Positions 9,664 to 17,896 of a DNA stretch of 64,000 nt are shown piece by piece. The notes beneath the pieces were generated by a model. That model was not told the DNA's origin. It made no database searches and saw only the letters and a program-made list of their open reading frames with translations. The position numbers were made by a program, and so were the translations under genes. Position 1 is the first letter of the stretch; each line of letters starts with the position of its first letter. The stretch lies in the NCBI GenBank assembly GCA_963931085.1, contig OZ006973.1, positions 1,736,001 to 1,800,000 of the forward strand, in the 5' to 3' direction. This DNA comes from UMGS1994 sp944386155. GTDB lineage: Bacteria; Bacillota; Clostridia; TANB77; CAG-508.

Positions 9664-11754
9664 TTATCTATATGTTTCAACTTCTTTTGAAGCTGTCATA
9701 TCCTCTTTTACTTCTTCTACATTCATACCAAAATATTCATCTATAATCTCTCTTACAACTTCTGCTGTATAATTACCATGTCCACCATTTTCAACTAGTA
9801 CTACAACTGCTATCTCTGGATCATCATAAGGAGCAAATCCAGCAAACCATGCATTAACCCAGCTTCCCGCTTCTGTAGATCCTGTTTTACCACCAACTTC
9901 TATCTTAAATCCTTCAAAAGCATTTACAGCAGTACCATCACCAGATGTAACAGATTTCATTCCTTTATGAACTGCTTCAATATACTCTTTTTTAATATCA
10001 ATATCTTTAGTTGTATTTTCCTCTGTTAATCCAAGTTCTGCATTCACAAAATTATTAACTTCTTCTGTAGAAACCTGATTTCCGCTAGAAGATATAACAT
10101 TTTTTATTATTGTAGGATTTACTGCTTTTCCTCCATTTGCAACCATAGCAATATATTTTGCCATTTGAAGTGGTGTAAAGTCATTATAACTCTGTCCTAT
10201 AGCTGCTGATAAAAGACCTCCTTCTGTCATTTTCTCTCCCTCTGCTTCAGCTGCTTCATTAGATGCTACTGTACCATCTTTTTCATATGGAAGTTCAATT
10301 CCTGTTTTAGTACCAAGACCAAATGCTTTTGCATATTTTGAAAGACTATCTATTCCAAGTCTATATCCTACTTCATAAAAGTAATAGTTACATGATTTTG
10401 CTATAGCATCTACTACATTTACATTTCCATGTCCTGTGTGATAGTCAGTGTATATCCAACAAACTGGTTTATGAGCTCTTGGATAAACACCTGTATCATA
10501 AAAAGTTGTTGAAGTCTTAACTTTTCCTTCTTGAAGTCCTGCTATTGCTGTAACCATTTTGAAAATTGATCCTGGTGCATATGTTCCTTGTATAGCTCTA
10601 TTAAATAAAGCATCATTTTTATTATATTCATCAAGTTTTGCTTGTGTAATACCTCCTATAAAATCTGAAGGATTATAATCAGGATAACTCGCCATAGCAA
10701 GTACTTCTCCTGTCTTTACATTTAACACTACACATGCTCCACCTTGAGCATCATATTTATGTCCAAACTCACCTGCTCTAATCTTTTTTATATTTTCTTC
10801 AAGTTTCTTTTCAGTAATACTCTGAAGATTTGCATCTATTGTTAAAACTATACTAGAACCTCCAACAGCTTCTTTAGTCGTATACTCTCCTGTGATAGTA
10901 CCATCAACTGACATATCAATCTCTTTTGTACCATCTTGTCCTTTTAAATATTTTTCAAATAATTTTTCTATACCATTTTTTCCAATATAATCATCTCTAT
11001 TGTATGATTCTGTATCTTTTTCATATTCTTCTTGACTTATCTTGCCTATATAACCTACTATATGTGAAGCTAAATTTGATTGTGGATATTCTCTTTGTGA
11101 TACTACATCTATGGTAATACCTGATAACTCTCCATTTCTCTCTTCAATTTGAAGAGCACTTGCCCTTGATATGTTTTCTGCAAGTTCAATCGGTTTTGTT
11201 GCAGTATATCCTGTTAAATCTATAGTATATCTTAGTGCGACTATTTTTCTTGCATCTTGAGGATTATCTGCTTTTACATCATATTTTTCTTTTAATACAT
11301 AAAAAGCTTCTTCTGCACTTGCTGCATTATCTATTTTATTTGTCTTTTTCCATTTACTAAGCTCTTCTTGATTTTCCAAAGTATATTCGTAAGGTTCAAC
11401 TGTGAGTGGTAATTCATCAATATATGTATCTTTGTTTGCCTCAAGTATTTGACTGAAAGTTAAAAGTGCATTATTTAGCTCGTCATTACTTACTTTTGTT
11501 TTGTATAATTCTACATTAAATCCCATTTTAGTGTCTGCTAAAACAGTACCTGTTCTATCATATATTTTTCCTCTTGCAGCTTCTACTTCTGTCTCTCTTG
11601 AAAGTCTTGTATTAGATGTCTCTCTATATTCTTCCCCATGAACTATCTGAAGATTAAATAATTGAATTAGTAATATAACTCCAATAACATATACTATTGA
11701 TGTAATTATATTAAATCTTAAGTTAGATTTTTCTAATTCTGATTTACGAGCCAA
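9664..11754 (-). CDS. mrdA: Penicillin-binding protein 2, elongation transpeptidase
   Basis: A 696-residue class B PBP that cross-links peptidoglycan in the elongasome. One N-terminal membrane anchor lies at about residues 15-35, followed by a dimerisation domain and a transpeptidase domain with all three motifs: SxxK (GSIFKM, residues about 397-402), SxN (KSCNYYF) and KTG (GGKTGST). The start is TTG at 11754 with GAAGGTGAG just upstream; no ATG sits nearby in frame. It lies between mreD and minC, the usual partners of RodA-PBP2. It is membrane-bound with the catalytic domain outside. Confidence 0.95.
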   Translation of the reverse strand: MARKSELEKSNLRFNIITSIVYVIGVILLIQLFNLQIVHGEEYRETSNTRLSRETEVEAARGKIYDRTGTVLADTKMGFNVELYKTKVSNDELNNALLTFSQILEANKDTYIDELPLTVEPYEYTLENQEELSKWKKTNKIDNAASAEEAFYVLKEKYDVKADNPQDARKIVALRYTIDLTGYTATKPIELAENISRASALQIEERNGELSGITIDVVSQREYPQSNLASHIVGYIGKISQEEYEKDTESYNRDDYIGKNGIEKLFEKYLKGQDGTKEIDMSVDGTITGEYTTKEAVGGSSIVLTIDANLQSITEKKLEENIKKIRAGEFGHKYDAQGGACVVLNVKTGEVLAMASYPDYNPSDFIGGITQAKLDEYNKNDALFNRAIQGTYAPGSIFKMVTAIAGLQEGKVKTSTTFYDTGVYPRAHKPVCWIYTDYHTGHGNVNVVDAIAKSCNYYFYEVGYRLGIDSLSKYAKAFGLGTKTGIELPYEKDGTVASNEAAEAEGEKMTEGGLLSAAIGQSYNDFTPLQMAKYIAMVANGGKAVNPTIIKNVISSSGNQVSTEEVNNFVNAELGLTEENTTKDIDIKKEYIEAVHKGMKSVTSGDGTAVNAFEGFKIEVGGKTGSTEAGSWVNAWFAGFAPYDDPEIAVVVLVENGGHGNYTAEVVREIIDEYFGMNVEEVKEDMTASKEVETYR

Positions 11755-11800
11755 ATTCTCACCTTCTTTCTATAACTTTATATTAACAAGATCTTTTTAG

Positions 11801-12337
11801 CTAAAAATATCTTGTTAATATATTTCTTTCTTTAAAATATCTTTCAAGTAAGTTTCCTAGTTTCCTTATTGGTTCATATAAGACACTTGTTATAATTACA
11901 TTATATAGCACTTCTATTAATAAAATCTTAACAAAAACGCCCATTTTTGCTTCATAGCTAAAAATAAACATATTTAATGCATATAATCCAATCTCATAAA
12001 CTATAGTTGAAACTATTACCATAATTATAATTGTAAGTCTGCTATCTTTTGAAAAATTTTTGTCAAGATATGTAGCAAGAACGCTCACTATTGTAAGCAT
12101 TATAGCTGTAGTTCCTACAAATTGTCTGCCAACTTCAAAATCTATTGTAAGTCCCATAATAACTGACATAATTAAAGCAAAATAATAATTTGTAAACAAA
12201 CCTAAAAATAATGCAAGAATTATGAATAAATTTGGAGACACTCCTGCTATTGTAAACCAATCAAAAAAATTAGCTTGAACAAAATATATAATTAAAAAAG
12301 ATATATATGTTATTACTCCTATTAAAACTTTTTTCAT
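11801..12337 (-). CDS. mreD: Rod shape-determining protein MreD
   Basis: A 178-residue integral membrane protein with about five hydrophobic helices. It is short and poorly conserved, as is normal for MreD, and identification rests on topology and on its place directly after mreC and before mrdA. The segment TIDFEVGRQFVGTTA fits the family's conserved loop. ATG at 12337 is preceded by AAGGGG. Within the elongasome it links MreC to the rest of the complex in the membrane. Confidence 0.9.
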   Translation of the reverse strand: MKKVLIGVITYISFLIIYFVQANFFDWFTIAGVSPNLFIILALFLGLFTNYYFALIMSVIMGLTIDFEVGRQFVGTTAIMLTIVSVLATYLDKNFSKDSRLTIIIMVIVSTIVYEIGLYALNMFIFSYEAKMGVFVKILLIEVLYNVIITSVLYEPIRKLGNLLERYFKERNILTRYF

Positions 12338-12346
12338 AATAGCCCC

Positions 12347-13162
12347 TTAATTCTTTATTACAAGTACTGTATAAAGTTTTGAAAAATCTACGGCTGTCTC
12401 AACTACAGCATATCTATCAGTTAAATTATTAGTGTTTACTACACTCTTTACTGTTCCTATTGTTATTCCTTTTGGATAAATTCCTCCAATTCCAGATGTT
12501 ACTACTGTATCACCAACTAATATTTCAGAAGAAGTATCAATATATGTAGCTCTAAGTTCTGATGTGCTATCTATTGAGCCTTTGCATATTATACTTTCTG
12601 AAGAAGTTGTTATCATTGCACTTACAGAACTTGAAGGATCAACAATTACTTGAACTGTTGCAGAATTGTCTGTAGCAGATACTACATTTCCTACTAATCC
12701 TTCTTCAGCTAAAACAGTCATTCCAGCATCTACACCTTGTTTTTTTCCAACATTTATAACAAGTTGACTACTATAATTGCTAATATCTCTATCAATTATA
12801 TCTGCAGGTACAGATTCATATGCACTATATTTATCTTTTAATACTGCATATTCTTGAAGACTAGCATTTTGAGCTTTTATAATTTCAAGTTCACGAAGTT
12901 GCTCTTCTAAATCACCATTTCTAGCTTTTAATTCTTCATTTTCTTTTTTTAATGTTTCTAAATCTGTAAAAAATGCATCATTACCAGTAACTTTATTTTT
13001 CAAATAAGTAAAACCATTTTGTACAGGCTTAATTACTGCAGTTGATATACTTTGAGCATATGACAAATTTTTAATATCTACATTAGTTAAAAACACTAAT
13101 AAAGCAAGTACAATTATAGTAATTACTGTACTTATTATTCCTGGATGTTTAGCTTTATACAT
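12347..13162 (-). CDS. mreC: Rod shape-determining protein MreC
   Basis: A 271-residue elongasome scaffold. One N-terminal membrane helix (about 12-28), a coiled coil (about 65-105, Leu/Glu/Lys heptads) and the extracellular beta-barrel domain with INVGKKQGVDAGMTV and VTSGIGGIYPKGITIG, both characteristic of MreC. The SD AAGGAG lies in the last codons of mreB, which ends only two bases before this start, so translation is coupled. Confidence 0.95.
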   Translation of the reverse strand: MYKAKHPGIISTVITIIVLALLVFLTNVDIKNLSYAQSISTAVIKPVQNGFTYLKNKVTGNDAFFTDLETLKKENEELKARNGDLEEQLRELEIIKAQNASLQEYAVLKDKYSAYESVPADIIDRDISNYSSQLVINVGKKQGVDAGMTVLAEEGLVGNVVSATDNSATVQVIVDPSSSVSAMITTSSESIICKGSIDSTSELRATYIDTSSEILVGDTVVTSGIGGIYPKGITIGTVKSVVNTNNLTDRYAVVETAVDFSKLYTVLVIKN

Positions 13163-13164
13163 AT

Positions 13165-14187
13165 TTATCTTCTCCTTTTAGACTGTAATTGTTTTAATTT
13201 AGAAACATCTGCTAAAGATTTTTCTGTTCCCAGAGCAACACATTGCATTGGCTCTAGGGCTATATAAGTATTTATTCCTGTTTTATCTAATATAAGTTCA
13301 TCTATTTTCTTTAAGTTTGCTAATCCTCCTGTAAGCAATATCCCTCTTTCTGTAATATCTGCTGCAAGTTCTGGAGGTGTTTTTTCAAGTGTAAGTTTTA
13401 TGCTAGATATAATTTTATTTACAGATGGTTCTATAGCATATAAAACTTGTTCAGAATTTATTGTTATTTCTTTTGGAAGACCAGTCTTTAAATCTCTTCC
13501 TTTTATCTCCATAGATTCTAGTACTCCCGGCTTTACTGTTGCTATTGACATTTTTATTTGTTCAGCACAAGACTCACTAATATCTAAACTCTTAAATTTT
13601 CTAACATAATCTATTATATTCTTATCTAAATCGTCTCCTGCAACTCTTATTGAATTAGTAACAACAATTCCACCCATTGAAATTACTGCAACCTCAGTAG
13701 TGCCACTTCCCATATCTACAATTAGTACTCCAGTAGGCTCTGCAATATTAATATTGCAACCTATTGCAGCTGCCAAAGGTTCATCTATTAAATAAACTTC
13801 TTTAACTCCTGCGTCATATACCGCTTCTTCAACAGCTCTTTTTTCAACTTCTGTAATTCCTGATGGAACTCCAACAACAGCTTTAGTCCTTGCCATTCCA
13901 TATTTTCTATTAATTCTATTCATTATATTTTTAAGCATCATCTCTGTTGCTGATAAATCAGCAATTACTCCATTTTTTAGAGGCCTTACAACTTTAATTT
14001 TGTCTGGTGATCTTCCTAGCATCTCTTTTGCAGCATATCCTGTTGCAATAAGAGTTCTCTTCTTTGTATCTATTGCAACTACAGATGGTTCATTTATAAT
14101 AACTCCTTTATCTTTCATTGCAACTTTTATAGATGTTGTACCTAAATCTATTCCTATACACCTAGTTGTAAAGTTAAAAAAGCTCAT
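13165..14187 (-). CDS. mreB: Rod shape-determining protein MreB (actin homologue)
   Basis: A 340-residue bacterial actin. The phosphate-binding loop GIDLGTTSIKVAMKDKG is at residues about 12-28, the second phosphate loop is VDMGSGTTEVAVIS, and the adenosine site is LLTGGLANL near the C-terminus. Length and motifs match the family, and it is followed by mreC and mreD. It polymerises on the inner face of the membrane and directs sidewall synthesis. ATG at 14187 has GGGGGA upstream, with radC ending 15 bases before. Confidence 0.96.
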   Translation of the reverse strand: MSFFNFTTRCIGIDLGTTSIKVAMKDKGVIINEPSVVAIDTKKRTLIATGYAAKEMLGRSPDKIKVVRPLKNGVIADLSATEMMLKNIMNRINRKYGMARTKAVVGVPSGITEVEKRAVEEAVYDAGVKEVYLIDEPLAAAIGCNINIAEPTGVLIVDMGSGTTEVAVISMGGIVVTNSIRVAGDDLDKNIIDYVRKFKSLDISESCAEQIKMSIATVKPGVLESMEIKGRDLKTGLPKEITINSEQVLYAIEPSVNKIISSIKLTLEKTPPELAADITERGILLTGGLANLKKIDELILDKTGINTYIALEPMQCVALGTEKSLADVSKLKQLQSKRRR

Positions 14188-14202
14188 TTACGTCCCCCTA
14201 AT

Positions 14203-14880
14203 CTATTTTCGAAAATTTATACTTTCATAAATTCCATCACCAATTACAATATGATCAAGTAATTCAATACCCATCATTTTGCAAGATTCAAACAATTTTT
14301 TAGTTAAGTTAATATCTTCTAAACTTGGTTTTGGATTTCCACTCGGATGATTATGTACTAAAATTATTTTGCTAGCACCATTTTTTAATGGTTCGCTTAG
14401 AATATCTTTTAGCTCTACTATAGCGTAATTTGTGCTTCCGGTAGAAATATTTGATATTTTCATAACTTTATTTTTAGTATTAAGTAAAATCAATTTAACA
14501 ATTTCTCTTTTTTCATATCTTAAATCAGACATTACTAAATTTGCTGCGTCTTTTGAACTAAATATCGTAATATCATTATTTATAGGATTTTCCATTCTTT
14601 TAGTAATCTCACCTAAAGCTTTTATCCTAATAGCTTTTACTTTTCCGATACCTTTTATCTTTTTTAAAGAATTTAAAGATATTTCTTGAATAAATCTTAA
14701 ATTGTTATTTTCTGTATCATTTAGTTTCAAAATACGTTGAGCAAGAGAAATTGAAGTTTCCTCTTTAGTACCACTCCCAATTATTATAGCTAAAAGTTCT
14801 GAATTAGAAAGCAAGCTTTCTCCATATAATTCAAGTTTTTCATAAGGCCTTTCTGATAAAGGAATTTCTTTAATTTTAAT
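14203..14880 (-). CDS. radC: RadC/JAMM-domain DNA repair protein, probable ATT start
   Basis: The JAMM metalloprotease-like domain carries HNHPSGNPKPSLED (with the upstream glutamate in AIVELKD), and helix-hairpin-helix sequence precedes it. The first canonical start in frame is TTG at 14814, but the 22 codons upstream encode KIKEIPLSERPYEKLELYG, the conserved N-terminus of this family. No ATG, GTG or TTG occurs between there and an in-frame TAG at 14905-14907. ATT at 14880 lies six bases after a good AAGGAG and gives a normal 225-residue protein, so I chose it. RadC's exact role is unsettled; it is often next to mreB, as here. Confidence 0.88.
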   Translation of the reverse strand: MKIKEIPLSERPYEKLELYGESLLSNSELLAIIIGSGTKEETSISLAQRILKLNDTENNNLRFIQEISLNSLKKIKGIGKVKAIRIKALGEITKRMENPINNDITIFSSKDAANLVMSDLRYEKREIVKLILLNTKNKVMKISNISTGSTNYAIVELKDILSEPLKNGASKIILVHNHPSGNPKPSLEDINLTKKLFESCKMMGIELLDHIVIGDGIYESINFRK

Positions 14881-14918
14881 AATATTCTCCTTTCCATATA
14901 GCCCCTACTTATCTATTA

Positions 14919-15173
14919 TTACACTTTTCTATAAATTAATACTGCAAGTATCATTCCTATAATACTAGCAACATTTATTTTTATCCATAATCCAAAAGTA
15001 ATTTTAAGCACGCTTAAATCTAAAACAACTGGATCTGTTAAGCCAAACTCTTCACCATAGCTTAACCACCAAAGCCAGCTAACTTTTTCTGCTAAAACAC
15101 CTAACAAGCCACCTAAAACAATACCTGATAAAATGAATATTAAAAATACCCATATATTCTTTTCTTTAGTCAT
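14919..15173 (-). CDS. DUF4321 small membrane protein
   Basis: An 84-residue protein with two hydrophobic helices (about 6-27 and 60-80), joined by a loop with WLWWLSYGEEFGL and a conserved PVVLDLSVLKITFGL. This is the pattern of DUF4321 proteins, which occur next to radC and mreB in Clostridia. The GTG at 15188 is part of the GTGGAGG SD; ATG at 15173 is the better start. It is the first gene of the shape operon and may be an accessory of cell-wall elongation, but its function is not known. Confidence 0.85.
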   Translation of the reverse strand: MTKEKNIWVFLIFILSGIVLGGLLGVLAEKVSWLWWLSYGEEFGLTDPVVLDLSVLKITFGLWIKINVASIIGMILAVLIYRKV

Positions 15174-15222
15174 TTTTTCTACCTCCACATTTCTTTACGG
15201 AAATTCGATTTTTAATACAATT

Positions 15223-15251
15223 ATTATATATGTATATAAGTGTTTTTTCAA
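15223..15251 (-). promoter_or_regulatory. Sigma-A promoter of the DUF4321-radC-mreBCD-mrdA-minC operon
   Basis: On the minus strand TTGAAA (15246-15251) and a perfect TATAAT (15223-15228) are separated by 17 bp, about 50 bases before the first start codon. No comparable promoter or terminator is seen between the genes of this operon. Confidence 0.7.
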
Positions 15252-15323
15252 GTTTATTTCTTATAAAGTTATACTAATTTTTTTATTTAAAATATCTTTT
15301 ATTCTAAGCTTAATTTACATAAT

Positions 15324-15352
15324 TTGAGAACTTTTGCATTCTATGTTATAAT
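15324..15352 (+). promoter_or_regulatory. Extended -10 sigma-A promoter for the solitary 85-aa gene
   Basis: TTGAGA (15324-15329), a 17-bp spacer and TATAAT (15347-15352), with TGT just before the -10 making an extended -10 (TGTTATAAT). The start codon is 30 bases downstream. Confidence 0.75.
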
Positions 15353-15382
15353 ATTATTATCAAAGTTTAGGAGGAAAGAGAT

Positions 15383-15640
15383 ATGATCATCAGGAACAAC
15401 TCAACAACTAGCCTAATTATTTCAGGCCACACCTTGCGGACGGGTGAATCTTTCGAAACTCATGAATCTGCTTTTGACACTCATAATATCAATGGTGACG
15501 GTGGCTTTATTATAATCACCACCGAATATTCTGTAAGGCACATTGAAAATTATGGTGCTTTAATGGCAGTAGAAGGTGAAATTGTAGGACCCGGAACGCT
15601 CCGTGAAATCATCGTCTTAGATAAAAAAAGCGATGATTAA
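15383..15640 (+). CDS. Solitary GC-richer gene, unknown function (85 aa)
   Basis: ATG has AGGAGG 9-14 bases upstream. The protein has alternating hydrophobic and polar residues suggesting beta-strands, several His/Glu/Thr residues (SGHTLRTGESFETHES), a glycine turn (NGDGGFIIIT) and an acidic tail. There is no signal peptide. By hand count the gene is about 40% G+C with codons such as CGG, GCG, ACG and CGC that are scarce in its neighbours, which suggests horizontal origin or special selection. It stands alone with its own promoter and terminator between two operons. It could be a small single-domain beta-sandwich; no family is recognised. Confidence 0.72.
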   Translation: MIIRNNSTTSLIISGHTLRTGESFETHESAFDTHNINGDGGFIIITTEYSVRHIENYGALMAVEGEIVGPGTLREIIVLDKKSDD

Positions 15641-15671
15641 TTAAATTTATAATTAACCTGAAAGCTTTGTA

Positions 15672-15701
15672 GGTCACGCTATGCGGCGTGGCCGCTTTTT
15701 A
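15672..15701 (+). terminator. GC-rich intrinsic terminator
   Basis: GGTCACGC pairs with GCGTGGCC (one G-T pair) around a six-base loop and is followed by GCTTTTTATTTT. It is far more GC-rich than other hairpins in the window except that at 38929. Confidence 0.85.
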
Positions 15702-15818
15702 TTTTATAAAGTTTAAAAACTAGCTATATCTTCCTCTTTTTCCATATTTTCATCATTTATCTTATATAATTAAAATAGTATAATTATTATATAGCTTAAA
15801 ATATTGGAGTGATGAATT

Positions 15819-16307
15819 TTGAAAATTAGTAATAACAAATGTCATATTCTTATTGAAACTTCTACTGATGAATTAGAAAAAAACGGATTAGATATCCACA
15901 GTATTTTAACAATTTGTGAATATCCTAGTCTAGATTATTTAAATTCATTATTAAAAGATAATTTATATGGAAATATTAATGATCTTTATATATCATCTAT
16001 ATATTTTTCAAATGGTAACTGGATAATTGATTTAGATCTTAAAAATGAATTTAAAATAAAGGAAAAAAATAATACAAGTATAAAGAACATAAAAAACATG
16101 AAAATCATAAAAAATTTCACGAAATCTACTCATCACATATATAAAAGCAAAGTAGAATCTATGAAAATTAAAAAAATTCACATGTTATATAGTTATTTGA
16201 ATAAATCTATTTATTCAAAGTACATATCAATTAAAAATGGAATTATATTTATAAAAGATAAATCAAAAGAAAAGTATATTTTAAACTTTTTGTCAGAGTA
16301 TGAATAA
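15819..16307 (+). CDS. Hypothetical protein, possibly a divergent MecA-like adaptor
   Basis: A 162-residue cytoplasmic protein. The start is TTG at 15819 behind GGAG; the ATG just upstream is in another frame and stops at once. The first 75 residues recall the N-terminal domain of MecA-type Clp adaptors: a strand (CHILIETSTDEL), a helix, a Leu-rich helix (YLNSLLKDN), then a strand with GNWIIDLDL. A Lys/Asn-rich linker follows, and the last 55 residues could be a short C-terminal domain. Similarity is weak and judged by eye; it may be unrelated. It stands alone before a shared terminator. Confidence 0.65.
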   Translation: MKISNNKCHILIETSTDELEKNGLDIHSILTICEYPSLDYLNSLLKDNLYGNINDLYISSIYFSNGNWIIDLDLKNEFKIKEKNNTSIKNIKNMKIIKNFTKSTHHIYKSKVESMKIKKIHMLYSYLNKSIYSKYISIKNGIIFIKDKSKEKYILNFLSEYE

Positions 16308-16330
16308 ATATTTTACTTTTTTAAAATTTT

Positions 16331-16358
16331 AAAAGACCATTTGATAAAATGGTCTTTT
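16331..16358. terminator. Bidirectional terminator
   Basis: AAAAGACCATTT and its complement AAATGGTCTTTT flank a four-base loop; T and A runs lie outside. It is shared by the convergent genes at 15819 and 16363. Confidence 0.8.
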
Positions 16359-16362
16359 ATTT

Positions 16363-17664
16363 TTACTTAATACAAAAAGCTGCATATAGTGGAATTGATT
16401 TAATGTTATTTTCAAATCCAAAATTTCTTGTTGATAATCGTATAGAATATTTTGGTTTATTTTCATTTATATAAAACTTTAAACTTGTAGATCTTACATT
16501 GTCTCCGCTTTTGACCTCAACAGGAATAATACCATCATTATTATAAATAATGAAATCAACCTCGGCATTTCTACCATAAGTCCAATAATAAAGCGATATA
16601 TCATTAGCAGTAAATTCCTGAGCCACATAATTTTCTGTAATAGCTTCTCTGAAGCTAAAAGTTTTATCTAGTATTAGATCATTAAATCTTATTTCACTCA
16701 TTGCAACCAATATTCCAACATCACTTAAATATAGCTTAAAATATTCTTCATCTTGATAAACTTTTAATGGAATTTCAGCTTTTTTTATTTTATTGCTACT
16801 TAGAATCATTCCTGAAGAAATAAGCCACTCAATTGGATGTTCATACATTCTTTTTCTTGCATTAGCTTCAATTAAATTGTATTTAAATGTTTTTTTATCT
16901 TTTGCCAGTTGCACAGGGATATTTTTATAAACTTTTTCTATTTTAACAGTTTCAAGCGAATTTTTAACATACTTATTCATATCAGCAATATACATATCAA
17001 TTATGTTAGATAAAATATTCGAATCATATTTTAATATATCACTTTCATTTGATATGAAATTCTTAACAGCTTCAGGCATTCCACCTACGCATAAATACCT
17101 CTTATATAGCAAAAGAGCCTCTTCATGTGCAAATGTAGGTAGTGGAATCATATTCTCATATGATTCTTTTATTTTTTCTAGTAACATTTCTTTATTTAGT
17201 GCTATTAAAAATTCTTCAAAACTCATCGGATACATGTGTTCCATTTGAATTTTTCCTACAGGAAATGAATCATTAAATCTATTAATTTTTACTCCTAATA
17301 GACTTCCGGCACATATAATTTTATATGGTCTCTTAGATTCGCAAAAATACTTTAGCGAAACAATAAATTTTCCACTTACCTGAACTTCATCAAAAAATAA
17401 TATAGTTTTTGAAATATCTATCTTCTTGCCTATATATAATTCAATTTCGTCCATTATTTTTTCAGAATCTATAGTTTTTTCAAAAATCTCTCTTAAATAT
17501 TCTTCTTTCTCTAAATTGAAATATATATATTCTTCAAAATTTTCTTTTATAAATTTTTGTATTGTGTATGTTTTTCCTATTTGTCTTACACCTATAACCA
17601 TAAGAGGTTTTTCCATCCCAGAATTTTTCCAATTAATTAATTTCTTTTCAAATATTCTATACAT
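16363..17664 (-). CDS. AAA ATPase with DUF4143 (AAA_14 family)
   Basis: A 433-residue predicted ATPase. Walker A is GVRQIGKTYT (about residues 25-34), Walker B is ILFFDEVQ, and a sensor-like GSLLGV follows. The C-terminal DUF4143 part has a nuclease-like core VDFIIYNNDGIIPVEVKSG (D, then ExK), as in PD-(D/E)xK enzymes. ATG at 17664 has GGAGG seven bases away. Family members are common, often solitary and of unknown role, sometimes considered defence- or toxin-like. Four phased direct repeats lie directly upstream. A second, divergent member is at 35580. Confidence 0.88.
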   Translation of the reverse strand: MYRIFEKKLINWKNSGMEKPLMVIGVRQIGKTYTIQKFIKENFEEYIYFNLEKEEYLREIFEKTIDSEKIMDEIELYIGKKIDISKTILFFDEVQVSGKFIVSLKYFCESKRPYKIICAGSLLGVKINRFNDSFPVGKIQMEHMYPMSFEEFLIALNKEMLLEKIKESYENMIPLPTFAHEEALLLYKRYLCVGGMPEAVKNFISNESDILKYDSNILSNIIDMYIADMNKYVKNSLETVKIEKVYKNIPVQLAKDKKTFKYNLIEANARKRMYEHPIEWLISSGMILSSNKIKKAEIPLKVYQDEEYFKLYLSDVGILVAMSEIRFNDLILDKTFSFREAITENYVAQEFTANDISLYYWTYGRNAEVDFIIYNNDGIIPVEVKSGDNVRSTSLKFYINENKPKYSIRLSTRNFGFENNIKSIPLYAAFCIK

Positions 17665-17717
17665 TATTGCACCTCCATATAGTTATATATTAACATTTTT
17701 TTCTATTATAGTCAATA

Positions 17718-17836
17718 TTTTTGCCACTAAATGCATGTTTTGTATTACATTTTTGCCACTAATTGTAGTTTTAAGGATTGTTTTTGCCACTAATTGCACA
17801 TTTTTTGAGAGTGTTTTTGCCACTTTTTGCACATTT
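17718..17836. repeat. Four phased direct repeats upstream of the DUF4143 gene
   Basis: Copies of about 23 bases with core TTTTTGCCACTAATTGCA begin at 17718, 17750, 17781 and 17814. Their 31-33 base spacing is close to three DNA turns. They occupy most of the 232-base gap before the ATPase start at 17664 and contain no convincing gene. Confidence 0.8.
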
Positions 17837-17854
17837 TTTTATTTTATGCATATA

Positions 17855-17883
17855 AAAATCCATCAAATGTTTTGATGGATTTT
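17855..17883 (-). terminator. Terminator after the M23 peptidase gene
   Basis: AAAATCCATCAAA and its complement, with a three-base loop, lie 14 bases after the stop of the 17897 gene; a short T run follows on the minus strand. Confidence 0.7.
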
Positions 17884-17896
17884 CTTAATTTTTTAA

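Noticed and set aside
15133..15327. Plus-strand frame over the mre operon promoter
   Set aside because: No SD; Phe/Ile-rich translation of AT-rich DNA; it overlaps a consensus promoter on the other strand.
17718..17836. CRISPR-like array
   Set aside because: Repeats are imperfect, the interval between them is under 10 bases, and no cas genes are present.
17426..17875. Plus-strand frame across the DUF4143 5' end and the phased repeats
   Set aside because: Cys/Phe-rich low-complexity translation, no SD, overlaps a sure gene; the repeats explain its regularity.
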